The notes under the pieces: generated by a model
Told to the model about the DNA's origin: nothing
The model's database searches: none
Seen by the model: only the letters and a program-made list of their open reading frames with translations
Translations under genes and position numbers: made by a program
In this document: piece by piece, positions 1 through 6,696 of the stretch
Layout: each line of letters begins with the position of its first letter
How positions within the stretch are numbered: the first letter of the stretch is position 1
Source: Pedobacter sp. UBA4863
GTDB lineage: Bacteria > Bacteroidota > Bacteroidia > Sphingobacteriales > Sphingobacteriaceae
Direction of reading: 5' to 3'
Assembly: GCF_002399615.1 (NCBI RefSeq)
Contig: NZ_DHDZ01000022.1
Span: 1 to 27,425, forward strand
Length of the DNA stretch: 27,425 nucleotides

Positions 1-26
1 AATTATCTAATGACCTCTATAATTTT

Positions 27-61
27 AAAAAGGAAAAGGTAATAGCTACCTTTTCCTTTTT
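27..61 (-). terminator. intrinsic terminator overlapping the fic stop codon
   Basis: A perfect 15-bp inverted repeat (27-41 with 47-61) closes a 5-nt loop. On the minus strand the hairpin is followed by a run of T and then AAAATT. The fic stop codon (46-48) sits in the loop/stem, so the last fic codons form one arm. The A/T flanks are symmetric, so it could also stop plus-strand transcription entering from the left. Confidence 0.8.
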
Positions 62-1002
62 CTATTAACTACATATTCTGCTATGGCCTCTTTGGTGGTG
101 AGCCAATTTTTACCTTCTTTGTAGGCGTCTATTTTTCCTTGCCTTGCCAATAAGCTAATGTACTCTTGCCCATAGGGAAAATTTGGCTCCGCAACAATAC
201 TCGATATGGCCTCGTAATCATCGTAACTGTTGCCTGGCATGGCGTTTATGTACATGTTTAAAGAGCGTTCGGTGGCCTGCAACATTAGCAAACATAATTT
301 ATAGTAATTGCCATTGTTAGCTTGGTTAAGCGCATCGTAATATTTTTTCCTGTCATTTTTAAGAATAATAGCAGGTGGAAATCCTTTTCTCATTAGCAGT
401 AAATTCATGGCTAAACGAACCGTGCGACCATTGCCGTCAAAAAATGGATGTATCCATACCAACCGATGGTGGAACAACGTAGCCAGCACCAGATCATTTA
501 CACCCAGTTGGTTTTCGTTGACGAACAAGATCAGCTCATCAATAAAATCGGGTACTTTCTTGGCACTTGGAGGCGTGAAATTAGCGCCAACGATACGAAC
601 CCCACCATTTCTTAACCTGCCAGCATATTCGTCTTCAATGTTTTTAAGGATGTAGCTGTGTAGGTTTAAAATATCAATACTTCTTAAGGTGTAAGATGGA
701 TTTACCAAACTATACAGGTAATCTATGGCTTTTTCGTGGTTTACTACCTCAAAGTGCTCCCTTAGCGATTTTCCGCCAACGGTAATGCCTTCTTCTAAAA
801 TAAGCTGTGTTTCTCTGAGATTGAGCGTGTTTCCTTCAATGCTGTTAGAGTTGTAAGTCCATTCTAGGTTAAGCTGCTCTTTTATTTTTTGCAATACAGA
901 ATTGGGCAAAGGCCTTGATTGGTCAATCTTTGCTTTTTTCTCGTATAGCCTATCTATGTGCGGCTGTAATTCTGTTAAATCGTTTAGGTTAAATTCCCAC
1001 AT
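46..1002 (-). CDS. Fic family protein (class II, N-terminally auto-inhibited AMPylase) with C-terminal DNA-binding-like domain
   Basis: Predicted Fic-domain enzyme that would transfer AMP (or another nucleotide moiety) to a hydroxyl of a target protein, in the cytoplasm. Numbered from the ATG at 1002 (318 aa). The canonical motif HPFFDGNGRTVR lies at 185-196, with catalytic His185, Asp189 and Arg193. An inhibitory-helix motif of the S-xxx-E-G type lies at 52-57 (Ser52, Glu56, Gly57), ahead of the Fic core as in class II enzymes. Residues about 280-312 (LARQGKI, then NWLTTKEAIAEYV) resemble the winged-helix/excisionase-type end seen in some Fic proteins. The tail is basic (RKRKR). A longer reading frame begins at TTG 1023, but that codon lies inside a -7 promoter element, so ATG 1002 is preferred. 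Divergent from ispH, with no antitoxin-like partner gene. The family call is secure; the target is unknown. Confidence 0.93.
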   Translation of the reverse strand: MWEFNLNDLTELQPHIDRLYEKKAKIDQSRPLPNSVLQKIKEQLNLEWTYNSNSIEGNTLNLRETQLILEEGITVGGKSLREHFEVVNHEKAIDYLYSLVNPSYTLRSIDILNLHSYILKNIEDEYAGRLRNGGVRIVGANFTPPSAKKVPDFIDELILFVNENQLGVNDLVLATLFHHRLVWIHPFFDGNGRTVRLAMNLLLMRKGFPPAIILKNDRKKYYDALNQANNGNYYKLCLLMLQATERSLNMYINAMPGNSYDDYEAISSIVAEPNFPYGQEYISLLARQGKIDAYKEGKNWLTTKEAIAEYVVNRKRKR

Positions 1003-1008
1003 CTCAAC

Positions 1009-1047
1009 TAATATCGTTAACAAATTTATTAATTTTATCCGATATTA
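1009..1047. promoter_or_regulatory. candidate operator: inverted repeat flanking the fic -7 box
   Basis: TAATATCG (1009-1016) and its exact complement CGATATTA (1040-1047) are separated by 23 nt. The fic -7 element lies between them, so one arm falls near the predicted fic transcription start and the other in the spacer upstream of the -7 box. This is the geometry expected of a repressor site. A further TAATAT-like half-site occurs at about 1059-1064. The binding protein is not known; Fic itself, through its C-terminal domain, is a candidate (inference). Confidence 0.45.
1021..1028 (-). promoter_or_regulatory. -7 promoter element of fic
   Basis: Reads TAAATTTG on the minus strand, an exact match to the Bacteroidota TAnnTTTG element. 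It lies 18 nt upstream of ATG 1002, giving a short leader. No convincing -33 TTTG is visible. Confidence 0.55.
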
Positions 1048-1078
1048 AAAATATTTCTCATATTAAACTTCTTCTGTG

Positions 1079-1086
1079 TACCTTTG
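1079..1086 (+). promoter_or_regulatory. -7 promoter element of ispH
   Basis: TACCTTTG matches TAnnTTTG exactly and ends 13 nt before the ATG at 1100. It overlaps a GTG codon region (1076) that would otherwise extend the reading frame, which supports ATG 1100 as the start. Confidence 0.6.
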
Positions 1087-1099
1087 TAGTATATTCGTC

Positions 1100-1948
1100 A
1101 TGAGCTATAATTTAAAAGTTACGATAGATAAGTCATCTGGTTTTTGTTTCGGGGTAGTTTACGCCATCGACATGGCTGAAGATATTTTAGACCAAGAAGA
1201 CTATTTGTATTGCCTTGGCGATATTGTACACAACGACGAAGAGGTAGAGCGTTTGCGAGCAAAAGGCCTTCGGGTTATCGATCATGAAAAACTTAAAGAA
1301 CTGCGCAACGAAAAAGTGCTAATTAGAGCGCATGGCGAAGCGCCTTCTACCTACGAGTTGGCTTTGGCTAACAATCTCACCTTAATTGATGCTTCTTGCC
1401 CTGTGGTGTTAAAATTGCAAAACCGCATTAAAAACACACATGACGACGGTGAGAAAATTTTAATTTTTGGCAAACACGGGCATGCAGAAGTAATAGGTTT
1501 ACAGGGCCAAACTGATGGCGAAGCCTTAGTTTTTATGGATATTGCCGAACTGGACAATGTGGTGCTACCAAATAAATTTACATTGTATAGCCAAACCACC
1601 AAAAGCGTCGATAAATTTTATCATATTAAAGAAGAACTTATAAATAGAGGCTACGAAGTAAAAGCCAACGATACCATTTGCAGACAAGTATCTAATCGTT
1701 ATGATGAATTAGAAAGATTTGTGCAAGATTTTGATAAAATCGTATTTGTATCGGGAAAAAAATCATCAAACGGTAAAGTGCTTTATGACGTTTGCAAAAA
1801 ATACAACGATAATTCTTATTTCATCTCTAATGTAGAAGAGTTGGTTCAAACTTGGTTTCAGCCAAACGATAAGATAGGTATTTGTGGCGCTACCTCAACA
1901 CCTATGTGGTTAATGGAGCAGGTAAAGGCAAAGTTAGAGAGCCTTTAA
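1100..1948 (+). CDS. ispH: 4-hydroxy-3-methylbut-2-enyl diphosphate reductase (IspH/LytB)
   Basis: Catalyses the last step of the MEP isoprenoid pathway, reducing HMBPP to IPP and DMAPP with a [4Fe-4S] cluster, in the cytoplasm. From ATG 1100 the protein is 282 aa, the usual family length. The three cluster cysteines are visible: Cys16 in SGFCFGV, Cys100 in DASCPVV and Cys194 in DTICRQVSNR. Substrate-contact positions are also present: His44 (IVHN), His78 (RAHG), the KHGHAEV segment with Glu130, Thr166/167 in SQTT, the SSN triad at 222-224 and Ser266 in GATSTP. The in-frame GTG at 1076 is rejected because a -7 promoter box overlaps it. Single gene, divergent from fic, with hemH about 150 nt downstream under its own promoter. 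Confidence 0.97.
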   Translation: MSYNLKVTIDKSSGFCFGVVYAIDMAEDILDQEDYLYCLGDIVHNDEEVERLRAKGLRVIDHEKLKELRNEKVLIRAHGEAPSTYELALANNLTLIDASCPVVLKLQNRIKNTHDDGEKILIFGKHGHAEVIGLQGQTDGEALVFMDIAELDNVVLPNKFTLYSQTTKSVDKFYHIKEELINRGYEVKANDTICRQVSNRYDELERFVQDFDKIVFVSGKKSSNGKVLYDVCKKYNDNSYFISNVEELVQTWFQPNDKIGICGATSTPMWLMEQVKAKLESL

Positions 1949-2046
1949 TTGTTATCTTAACAAAGATTTATCGCTGATAATAGGTTGATATTAGCCATTC
2001 ATTGTAAAAACAGAGAACTGCTTAATGTCTCTTCTGTGTCTTAAAA

Positions 2047-2072
2047 TCTAAAATCGTACCTCTAAAATCGTA
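2047..2072 (+). repeat. 12-bp direct repeat just upstream of the hemH promoter
   Basis: TCTAAAATCGTA occurs at 2047-2058 and again at 2061-2072, a 14-bp period, with a further partial TAAATC copy following. It ends 8 nt before the hemH -7 element. It could be a short intergenic tandem repeat of the kind common in this group, or a pair of activator half-sites. Confidence 0.6.
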
Positions 2073-2080
2073 AATCAGCT

Positions 2081-2088
2081 TATATTTG
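2081..2088 (+). promoter_or_regulatory. -7 promoter element of hemH
   Basis: TATATTTG is an exact TAnnTTTG match only 6 nt before ATG 2095. The expected transcription start would fall at or within a few bases of the start codon, so the mRNA would be almost leaderless. Confidence 0.6.
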
Positions 2089-2094
2089 CAACAA

Positions 2095-3105
2095 ATGGCC
2101 AAAAAAGGAATACTATTAGTTAATTTGGGTACGCCAGATAGTCCCGAAGTAAAAGACGTAAGAAAATATTTAGATCAATTTTTGATGGATGAGCGTGTAA
2201 TCGACATCCCAACGCTGAATAGAAATCTTTTAGTGAGAGGGATCATCGTCCCTTTCCGTAGCCCTAAAACAGCAAAGCTTTACAAAGAAATTTGGAACGA
2301 AAACGGTTCGCCATTATTGTATTATAGCGAATTGCAAGCTCAAATGCTACAAGATAAACTAGGTAAGGAATATCAAGTAGAATTGGCAATGCGTTACCAA
2401 AATCCCTCTATCGAAAATGCGTTAGAAAAGTTGAAAAAAGGATTGGTGAGCAGTATTAAAGTGATACCCCTTTTCCCTCAATACGCTTCTGCAAGTACTG
2501 GATCTGTGTTACAATTAGTGATGGAGCTAATAAGCAAATGGCCAACTATACCACCAGTGTCTTTTGTTAATTCTTTTCACGATAATGATTTAATGCTCGA
2601 AATATTTGCGGATAACGCAAGAAAGCACGATTTAGCTAATTATGATCATGTACTGTTTAGTTTTCACGGCTTGCCGCAGAGACAAATGACCAAATCGGAT
2701 CATACAGGGAAATACTGTTTAAAAGTAAACAACTGTTGTGATAACTATAACGATGCAAACAAATTTTGTTATTCGGCCCAATGCCATAACACGGCGAAAC
2801 TTTTGGCAGCAAAGTTAGGTTTAACACGCGAACAATATTCGGTTTGTTATCAATCTCGCTTAGGTAAAGAGCCTTGGATTCAGCCTTATACAACCGATAC
2901 GCTTAAAAAATTAGCTTCGGAAGGTAAAAAGCGTTTATTGGTTTTTAGTCCAGCATTTGTAGCCGATTGCCTAGAGACACTTTATGAAATTACAGTGGAA
3001 TATCATGAAGAATTTAGAGCCTTGGGAGGAGAGCATGTGCAATTGGTAGAAAGTTTAAACGACGACCCAAGATTTATTGAAGCCCTAGCCGAAATGTCGA
3101 AATAA
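2095..3105 (+). CDS. hemH: ferrochelatase with cysteine-rich internal segment
   Basis: Inserts Fe2+ into protoporphyrin IX (or coproporphyrin III, depending on the pathway), the terminal or near-terminal step of heme synthesis. From ATG 2095 the protein is 336 aa, typical for the family. The active-site His191 lies in FSFHGLPQ, the conserved acidic residue Glu294 in DCLETLYE, and the WIQPYTTDT segment at 261-269. Between His191 and that segment sits a cysteine-rich stretch (Cys208, 214, 215, 225, 230) of the kind described in ferrochelatases that hold a [2Fe-2S] cluster in an internal segment. The TTG at 2086 belongs to the promoter box and is not used here. The stop codon overlaps the ATG of the HAD gene by one base (TAATG), implying translational coupling. 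Confidence 0.97.
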   Translation: MAKKGILLVNLGTPDSPEVKDVRKYLDQFLMDERVIDIPTLNRNLLVRGIIVPFRSPKTAKLYKEIWNENGSPLLYYSELQAQMLQDKLGKEYQVELAMRYQNPSIENALEKLKKGLVSSIKVIPLFPQYASASTGSVLQLVMELISKWPTIPPVSFVNSFHDNDLMLEIFADNARKHDLANYDHVLFSFHGLPQRQMTKSDHTGKYCLKVNNCCDNYNDANKFCYSAQCHNTAKLLAAKLGLTREQYSVCYQSRLGKEPWIQPYTTDTLKKLASEGKKRLLVFSPAFVADCLETLYEITVEYHEEFRALGGEHVQLVESLNDDPRFIEALAEMSK

Positions 3106-3716
3106 TGGATAAGCAACATTTAGAAAAGTTAACGTTTTTAACACAAAGAACAGCAGAAAAATACGAAGCATTTTTATACGATTGTGATGGTACTTTGGCC
3201 GATAATATGATGGCGCATAAGTTGGCCTACAAAGAAGTGGCGGCTAATTACGGGGTTGCCTTAGATCTAGAGATGGTTGATGAGTTTGCAGGTATGCCAA
3301 CTGCCATTTTTGCTAAAGAAATCACCAGAAGATATGACGTTGCATTACCAGATACTTTTGCTAGCGAGAAATCCCAAATCTTTATAGATAAATATATCGA
3401 AAAAACACAACCTATCTCATACGTTGCCCAGCATTTGAAAAACCATGCGGGCAAGGTTAAAATAGCAGTAGTTTCTGGCGGAAGTAGAAAAACAGTAACC
3501 AAAACATTAACGGTTTTAGGTTTAATCGACCTAATTGATGTAATGGTTTGTGCTGGCGAAACTCCAAAAGGAAAACCGGCACCAGACCCGTTTTTGGCCG
3601 CTGCCGAAGCATTGGGTGTAGCTCCTGAAAAATGTATTGTTTTTGAAGATGCCGATTTGGGTGTTCAAGGAGCTGTTGCCGCAGGTATGGATTGGGTAAG
3701 AGTAGATAAAATCTAG
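3105..3716 (+). CDS. HAD-superfamily hydrolase, beta-phosphoglucomutase-like subfamily
   Basis: Predicted cytoplasmic phosphatase or phosphomutase acting on a small phosphorylated metabolite; 203 aa. HAD motif I is YDCDGTLAD (nucleophile Asp26, acid/base Asp28), motif II is VVSGGS (Ser124), motif III lysine is Lys157 in KGKPAPD, and motif IV is FEDADLGV (Glu181, Asp182). The cap between motifs I and II is helical, as in the PGM-like/YqaB subfamily. It starts one base inside the hemH stop and so is probably co-translated with ferrochelatase. The substrate cannot be read from the sequence, and a heme-related role is only suggested by position. Its end lies 2 nt from the end of the convergent glycosyltransferase. 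Confidence 0.9.
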   Translation: MDKQHLEKLTFLTQRTAEKYEAFLYDCDGTLADNMMAHKLAYKEVAANYGVALDLEMVDEFAGMPTAIFAKEITRRYDVALPDTFASEKSQIFIDKYIEKTQPISYVAQHLKNHAGKVKIAVVSGGSRKTVTKTLTVLGLIDLIDVMVCAGETPKGKPAPDPFLAAAEALGVAPEKCIVFEDADLGVQGAVAAGMDWVRVDKI

Positions 3717-3726
3717 TGCTACTCTT
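3698..3726 (+). terminator. hairpin terminator built from the ends of two convergent genes
   Basis: AAGAGTAG (3698-3705) pairs perfectly with CTACTCTT (3719-3726) across a 13-nt loop, followed on the plus strand by CTTTTATAT. The left arm encodes the end of the HAD protein and the right arm encodes, on the other strand, the last residues and stop of the glycosyltransferase. Only a modest T run follows. Confidence 0.5.
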
Positions 3727-4699
3727 CTTTTATATCATTTAGGTCGAGCCATTTAAAATAACCTAAGTCGCGAGGGGCCAATGCTCTAGCCCTGCCACGG
3801 GCACGTTTTTGCAAAAATTCTTCGTATGATTTTACCGCGTAATGGTTAATGCGAATAACATCGTGTTGGGGTTCACGATCGCGGAAATGCTTTTTTATCA
3901 CATTGCCATGCGAATCGGCAGTTTCGCTACTTGCTCTTGCTACTTCGTGGCAACCAATAAAAGAAAATACCCTACGCGGATTTACAATACTTTTCACGTG
4001 TCTGTTAGCGCCGTGGTTTGGTAGCGAGTGGTATTTAAAACGATCCATCACTTTTTCATCTTCCTTTTGCTGTGCGCCACCGCTCCCATACACCAACCAA
4101 TTAATTTCTATGGCAGCAAAATTTTCAAGTCCTTTTAAAAAATCGGGTATGCTGCTATTTTTAACCGGCACAATAAACTCGTCTAAATCTATCACGGCAA
4201 TCCAACGGCTATCTAAACGATGCTTTTCTAGGCAATGGTCGTAAGTCATTAGCTGTTGTTTCATGCCAGGCCAAAAAGTGTATTCCACAATGCCAGCTTG
4301 TATATAAGGTTCCAAAATTTCTTTGGTATTATCTGTGCTTTCATTGTCGTAGATGTAAAATTTTTCTACTCCCATACTGCGATGCCAGGCTATCCATTCT
4401 TCAAAATAGGGTCCCTCGTTTTTTGCTACGGCACAAATGGTGAGGTAGTATTTTGGTGCTATAGTGTTATTGCGTTTCATTGTATTGATGAGCGATATGG
4501 CTTTAAATGGCCCATAACGCAAAATGCCACGCCACCTATTTCTGGTCATTTTGTGGGGTATCAGCCCTGCAACTATTTCGGCAATTCCTTTGTTAACTAC
4601 ATCAGCAAGGTTAACTTTTAACAGGTTTGCTCTCCAATTGGCTTTCTTTTGCTTATTTGGAATAAATGCAGTTAATATGTTTACAATTGTTTTATTCAT
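3719..4699 (-). CDS. glycosyltransferase family 92-like protein (GT-A fold)
   Basis: Predicted cytoplasmic or membrane-associated glycosyltransferase for cell-surface glycan; 326 aa. The GT-A core starts at about residue 84 (YYLTICAVAKNEGPYFEEW), followed by the nucleotide-sugar region YDNESTDNT (117-125) and the metal-binding DLDE at 171-174. A C-terminal part contains IGCHEVAR and INHYAVKS, typical of the DUF23/GT92 and Glyco_tranf_2_4 group. The first 70 residues carry two copies of a short basic motif, IP-x-K, then WR-x-x-L about 8 residues later (13-26 and 47-60), possibly an amphipathic membrane anchor. Divergent from the Stealth gene; a TATCTTTG -7 box precedes it. The donor and acceptor sugars are unknown. 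Confidence 0.85.
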   Translation of the reverse strand: MNKTIVNILTAFIPNKQKKANWRANLLKVNLADVVNKGIAEIVAGLIPHKMTRNRWRGILRYGPFKAISLINTMKRNNTIAPKYYLTICAVAKNEGPYFEEWIAWHRSMGVEKFYIYDNESTDNTKEILEPYIQAGIVEYTFWPGMKQQLMTYDHCLEKHRLDSRWIAVIDLDEFIVPVKNSSIPDFLKGLENFAAIEINWLVYGSGGAQQKEDEKVMDRFKYHSLPNHGANRHVKSIVNPRRVFSFIGCHEVARASSETADSHGNVIKKHFRDREPQHDVIRINHYAVKSYEEFLQKRARGRARALAPRDLGYFKWLDLNDIKEE

Positions 4700-4758
4700 T
4701 GCTACGCGTCAGTTTAACTATAGCTATCTGCTTTTTGTTGCGGCAGAAATAGTGATGC

Positions 4759-4766
4759 CAAAGATA
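4759..4766 (-). promoter_or_regulatory. -7 promoter element of the GT92-like gene
   Basis: Reads TATCTTTG on the minus strand, an exact TAnnTTTG match about 60 nt upstream of the ATG at 4699, within the divergent region shared with the Stealth gene. Confidence 0.5.
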
Positions 4767-4889
4767 AAGAAACTTTAGATGTTGAAACGATGGTAGGGCA
4801 GTTTAGGGAAAAAGTTACATACGTTAGATATTAACAAAATTTAGCCTTTTAAGGTCTTATAAATGAATTTCATTACCTTTATCCCTTGT

Positions 4890-5882
4890 ATGGAGATAGA
4901 CTTTGTAATTACATGGGTTGATATGAACGACCCGAAATGGAAGCAGGATTTCGCAAAGTATTCTGGTAAAATAGATAATACAAAAAATGAAGTTTCTGAA
5001 GCTCGATTTCGCGATCACGGTTTGTTGAAGTATTGGTTTAGAGGAGTTGAGAAGTTTGCGCCTTGGGTACGTAAAATACATTTTGTAACCTGTGGTCAGG
5101 CGCCAGAGTGGCTTAACACTGCTCATCCAAAAATACAAATGGTAAACCATCAGGATTATATACCTCAGGAGTTTTTACCAGTTTTTAACTCTAGTTTAAT
5201 AGAAGTTTATTTACATAAAATACCAGATTTAGCCGAGCATTTTGTATATTTTAATGACGATTTCTTTATCATAAATCATCTTAAAAAAGAGCGGTTCTTT
5301 AAAAATGGCGTTCCGCAAGATATTGCTGCTTTTAGAATGAATTTGGGGCTGTCTTTGTGGAGCAAGTGCTTAAAAAATAACATCAGATTAATTAATAATA
5401 AGTTTGATAAGAAAGAAGTGCTGAAGCGTGACCATGAAAAGTGGTATAATCCAATGTATGGGAGCAGGGCAAGGCTAACTTATCTTTTATCGTGGTACAA
5501 TAAGTTTATTACCTTGAGAACGCCGCACAATGCCCAGCCCTATACCAAACAAACCTTTAACGAAGTTTGGGCTTATGCCGAAAAAGAATTAACCGCAATG
5601 TCTAAGAATAGATTTCGGTCGCCAAAAGATTATACTCAAGAGCTATTTAGAACATGGCAAATTTGTCAATCTAATTTCGATGCTTATAACACTTATGCAG
5701 ATACCAAGATGTTTCCGCTCTTGTTTAAGTCTAAAAAAGCAATGAAGGCCATTAGAGCGCAAGCTTATACTTTGGTTTGCGTAAACGATAACGAACACAT
5801 GAGAAATTATGAGCAAACTATGAATGAAGTAGCCGATGCTTTTGCTAGTATTTTGCCAGAAAAATCTAATTTTGAACTTTAA
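4890..5882 (+). CDS. Stealth family protein (capsular polysaccharide sugar-phosphate transferase)
   Basis: Stealth proteins transfer a hexose-1-phosphate from a nucleotide sugar to build phosphodiester-linked capsule chains; the human GlcNAc-1-phosphotransferase is a relative. From ATG 4890 the protein is 330 aa. CR1 is IDFVITWVDMNDPKW at 3-17. CR2 runs from about 37 to 129, starting at RFRDHGLLKYW, with IHFVTCGQ at 63-70 and the acidic FNDDFFI at 121-127. CR3 includes PHNAQPY at 212-218, and a CR4-like CVNDNE lies at 297-302. An ATG nine codons upstream (4863) is possible, but family alignments begin at MxIDFVITWVD, so 4890 is preferred. It begins a plus-strand run with the two GT2 genes (19 nt gap). 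The family is clear; the exact sugar is not. Confidence 0.92.
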   Translation: MEIDFVITWVDMNDPKWKQDFAKYSGKIDNTKNEVSEARFRDHGLLKYWFRGVEKFAPWVRKIHFVTCGQAPEWLNTAHPKIQMVNHQDYIPQEFLPVFNSSLIEVYLHKIPDLAEHFVYFNDDFFIINHLKKERFFKNGVPQDIAAFRMNLGLSLWSKCLKNNIRLINNKFDKKEVLKRDHEKWYNPMYGSRARLTYLLSWYNKFITLRTPHNAQPYTKQTFNEVWAYAEKELTAMSKNRFRSPKDYTQELFRTWQICQSNFDAYNTYADTKMFPLLFKSKKAMKAIRAQAYTLVCVNDNEHMRNYEQTMNEVADAFASILPEKSNFEL

Positions 5883-5901
5883 AATACCCTTTCTGTAGGA
5901 A

Positions 5902-6696
5902 ATGATGGAAGAACCCTTGGTTTCTGTAATAATACCGGTGTACAATGGAGCGCAATACGTAAAGTCTTGCTTAGATATGATGATGAACCAATCGTACAAA
6001 AACCTAGAAGTTATTGTGATAGACGATGGTTCGGCAGACAATTCTGCGGCAATGACAGCAGGGTATCCAGTGAAATTAATTCGCCATGAGAAAAACCGCG
6101 GGCTATCTGCTGCCCGTAATACAGGAATTGATGCAGCACAGGGCAAGTATATTCATTTTATGGATGTAGATGACGAAATCAATTCGGATTATTATAAAGC
6201 AATGGTAGCCGCCATTACAGCAACACAAGCAGAGATTGCCTGTGGAGGGATGATTAACGAAACCAAAAACTATAAAACTTGGTTATTTAAAAAATGTGAA
6301 GTATTTACGGCTACCAATGACAAGCTGAAAGCTACTTTTGTTGGTAAATGGGGCTACGTTTGGCGCTACCTATTTCGGTTAGATTTTTTAAAGCAACAAA
6401 ATTTACGTTTTGAAGAAGGACGTTTTATAGAAGATTTGATGTTCTCTTTGCCAGCAGTTTTTTATGCCAATAAAGTGGTAGTGGTGCCGGGAGCAGAATA
6501 TTTATACTATCAACGCGAAAACTCTATCATGACCAGAAAAGACGCGGCACATCGTAAAAAGCGTCGCGAAGATCACAATCATACCAAGGCTTACCGAGCC
6601 GCATTTTGTGCAGCGCACAATATTAAAATTCCGGGATTAGATACTGGACGTACCGCTTATATCTTGCGAAAAGTAGTGAAGTGGATATGGAAGTAA
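5902..6696 (+). CDS. glycosyltransferase family 2 protein (tandem copy 1)
   Basis: Predicted inverting GT-A glycosyltransferase adding a sugar to a lipid-linked or growing surface glycan; 264 aa. VSVIIPVYNG begins the Rossmann-like core at residue 7, DDGS at 41-44 contacts the nucleotide, and FMDVDD at 86-91 holds the metal-binding DxD. An acidic ED at 177-178 (EEGRFIEDL) is a plausible catalytic base region. Two ATGs are adjacent (5902, 5905), preceded by TAGGAA, a weak ribosome binding site. The downstream neighbour is a paralogue, about 60% identical by eye across its whole length, and overlaps it by 10 nt. No membrane segment is evident. Donor and acceptor are unknown. Confidence 0.93.
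   Translation: MMEEPLVSVIIPVYNGAQYVKSCLDMMMNQSYKNLEVIVIDDGSADNSAAMTAGYPVKLIRHEKNRGLSAARNTGIDAAQGKYIHFMDVDDEINSDYYKAMVAAITATQAEIACGGMINETKNYKTWLFKKCEVFTATNDKLKATFVGKWGYVWRYLFRLDFLKQQNLRFEEGRFIEDLMFSLPAVFYANKVVVVPGAEYLYYQRENSIMTRKDAAHRKKRREDHNHTKAYRAAFCAAHNIKIPGLDTGRTAYILRKVVKWIWK

Noticed and set aside
407..655. Plus-strand reading frame inside fic
   Set aside because: Composition and sequence show no domain; it is fully antisense to the conserved Fic coding region.
46..1002. Fic as toxin of a toxin-antitoxin pair
   Set aside because: The inhibitory helix motif is within the same protein and no small partner gene lies beside it.
1003..1023. TTG start at 1023 for Fic
   Set aside because: The codon is part of the -7 promoter box, and the extension adds seven non-conserved residues.
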